From NCBI GenBank assembly GCA_963698165.1, contig CAVOPT010000007.1, forward strand, positions 310,001 to 374,000: a DNA stretch of 64,000 nt, given 5' to 3'. The position numbers and the translations under genes were made by a program. Positions 63,533 through 64,000 of the stretch are shown in pieces (the stretch's first letter is position 1; every line of letters begins with the position of its first letter). The DNA is from JAAYUJ01 sp963698165 (lineage in GTDB: Bacteria; Desulfobacterota; Syntrophobacteria; Syntrophobacterales; Syntrophobacteraceae). The notes below the pieces were generated by a model. That model searched no databases. It was not told the origin of the DNA and worked only from the letters and a program-made list of their open reading frames with translations.

Positions 63533-63793
63533 TCACGGCAATGGATCAATTGTCTTAATTTCTTTGCCCTGCCTGGCAAGTTCCCAATCCTCAATGAGTT
63601 CTGCGTACCTCAAATCGATCCACTCGCGAACAAGCTTCAGAGCCGTTCGGGAATGCAGGTCTCCCCTCAGAATGTTGCCTCGAAAATCCAAGAGAGCCTT
63701 CCTGCCCTGATGTTCCACATGAATGTGAGGCGGATTGTGATCATCATAAAACATCCTGATCAAGATACCGAAGAAGACCGAGATGATGGGCAT
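63533..63793 (-). CDS. DUF4160 protein
   Basis: 86 residues with the family core MPIISVFFGILIRMFYDDHNPPHIHVEHQG and a final REWIDLRYAELIEDWELARQGK, which is the C-terminal helix typical of DUF4160. Conserved His residues in the NPPHIHVEH segment suggest metal or nucleic-acid contact. Upstream partner of DUF2442. Confidence 0.9.
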   Translation of the reverse strand: MPIISVFFGILIRMFYDDHNPPHIHVEHQGRKALLDFRGNILRGDLHSRTALKLVREWIDLRYAELIEDWELARQGKEIKTIDPLP

Positions 63794-63913
63794 CGGGTTT
63801 TACTCCTTCCATGCCAACACCAGGGCTAAGCGGCCGGGCGCCAATGGACTACAGGACAAGGCCACCACACTTCCCGCCCGGTCCGCTTGAGCCCTTCGTT
63901 GCTGGCGACTCTT

Positions 63914-64000
63914 TCACTTCACCATCTCGATCTCGCCGGGTCGCCAGGTCTTGTCGAACCAGGGTTCGAGTGCGCCGTAGAGGCGAAGAATGGTGTTCCA
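63914..64000 (-). CDS. DUF1254/DUF1214-type protein, C-terminal end only
   Basis: Cut by the right window edge. The 28 visible residues, WNTILRLYGALEPWFDKTWR then PGEIEMVK and a stop, match the strongly conserved end of DUF1214 domains in DUF1254-family exported proteins. Function of the family is unknown. Confidence 0.75.
   Translation of the reverse strand, partial: WNTILRLYGALEPWFDKTWRPGEIEMVK

Overview
The window looks like chromosomal DNA from a GC-rich, Gram-negative anaerobe, most likely a deltaproteobacterium (Desulfobacterota, Syntrophobacter-like). The evidence is multiheme c-type cytochromes, a KorDABC 2-oxoacid:ferredoxin oxidoreductase, the carboxynorspermidine polyamine route, long-form HisG, and a complex chemosensory cluster. 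The taxonomic placement is inference from gene content only. No rRNA, tRNA or CRISPR array was recognised.

Layout. 0-8.1 kb: the end of a sensor histidine kinase, then a periplasmic electron-transfer locus (di-heme peroxidase, an exported protein, a large tetraheme cytochrome with fibronectin III repeats) that is broken by many frameshifts and stops. 8.5-16.7 kb: housekeeping genes, namely a minus-strand GAF/degenerate-GGDEF protein with mreB, mutL (one frameshift) with miaA on the plus strand, and a two-gene carboxynorspermidine pathway. 17.2-32.4 kb: eleven co-directional genes made of an ABC transporter with two unlike binding proteins followed by a chemosensory set (CheB-like, CheW, MCP, CheY, CheA, CheB-like, CheB-like). 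32.5-41.2 kb: a D,D-carboxypeptidase with a long basic tail, a second mreB, a hydantoinase/oxoprolinase-family protein, a histone-deacetylase-like enzyme with a zinc ribbon, rlmN and three unknown genes. 41.9-54.4 kb: hisI-hisG, a TPR/SPOR lipoprotein, an aminotransferase, engB, a cNMP/PilZ protein, typA, korDABC and surE. 54.6-64 kb: an accessory zone with gene fragments, a Tat-exported metallophosphoesterase, a group II intron ORF remnant, an IS91-type remnant, a serine hydrolase, a NIPSNAP protein, an IS110 element with a structured left flank, a DUF2442/DUF4160 pair and the end of a DUF1254-type gene.

The strongest candidate for something undescribed is the chemosensory system at 20.8-32.4 kb. 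It encodes three CheB-like proteins, two with DUF4388 (PATAN-like) domains, and in all three the positions of the methylesterase catalytic Ser and His are substituted. Its CheA has one good phosphotransfer domain followed by two copies that look like Hpt domains without the histidine. No CheR is encoded in the cluster, and the receptor has no CheR-docking pentapeptide at its end. Together with the ABC transporter directly upstream, this suggests a sensing array whose CheB homologues act as receiver/output or scaffold proteins rather than as demethylases.

Indels that break frames are dense between 2.3 and 8.1 kb and sparse elsewhere (mutL, IS110, IS91 remnant). Several sit in G or C runs, so sequencing error and real gene decay both need to be considered.
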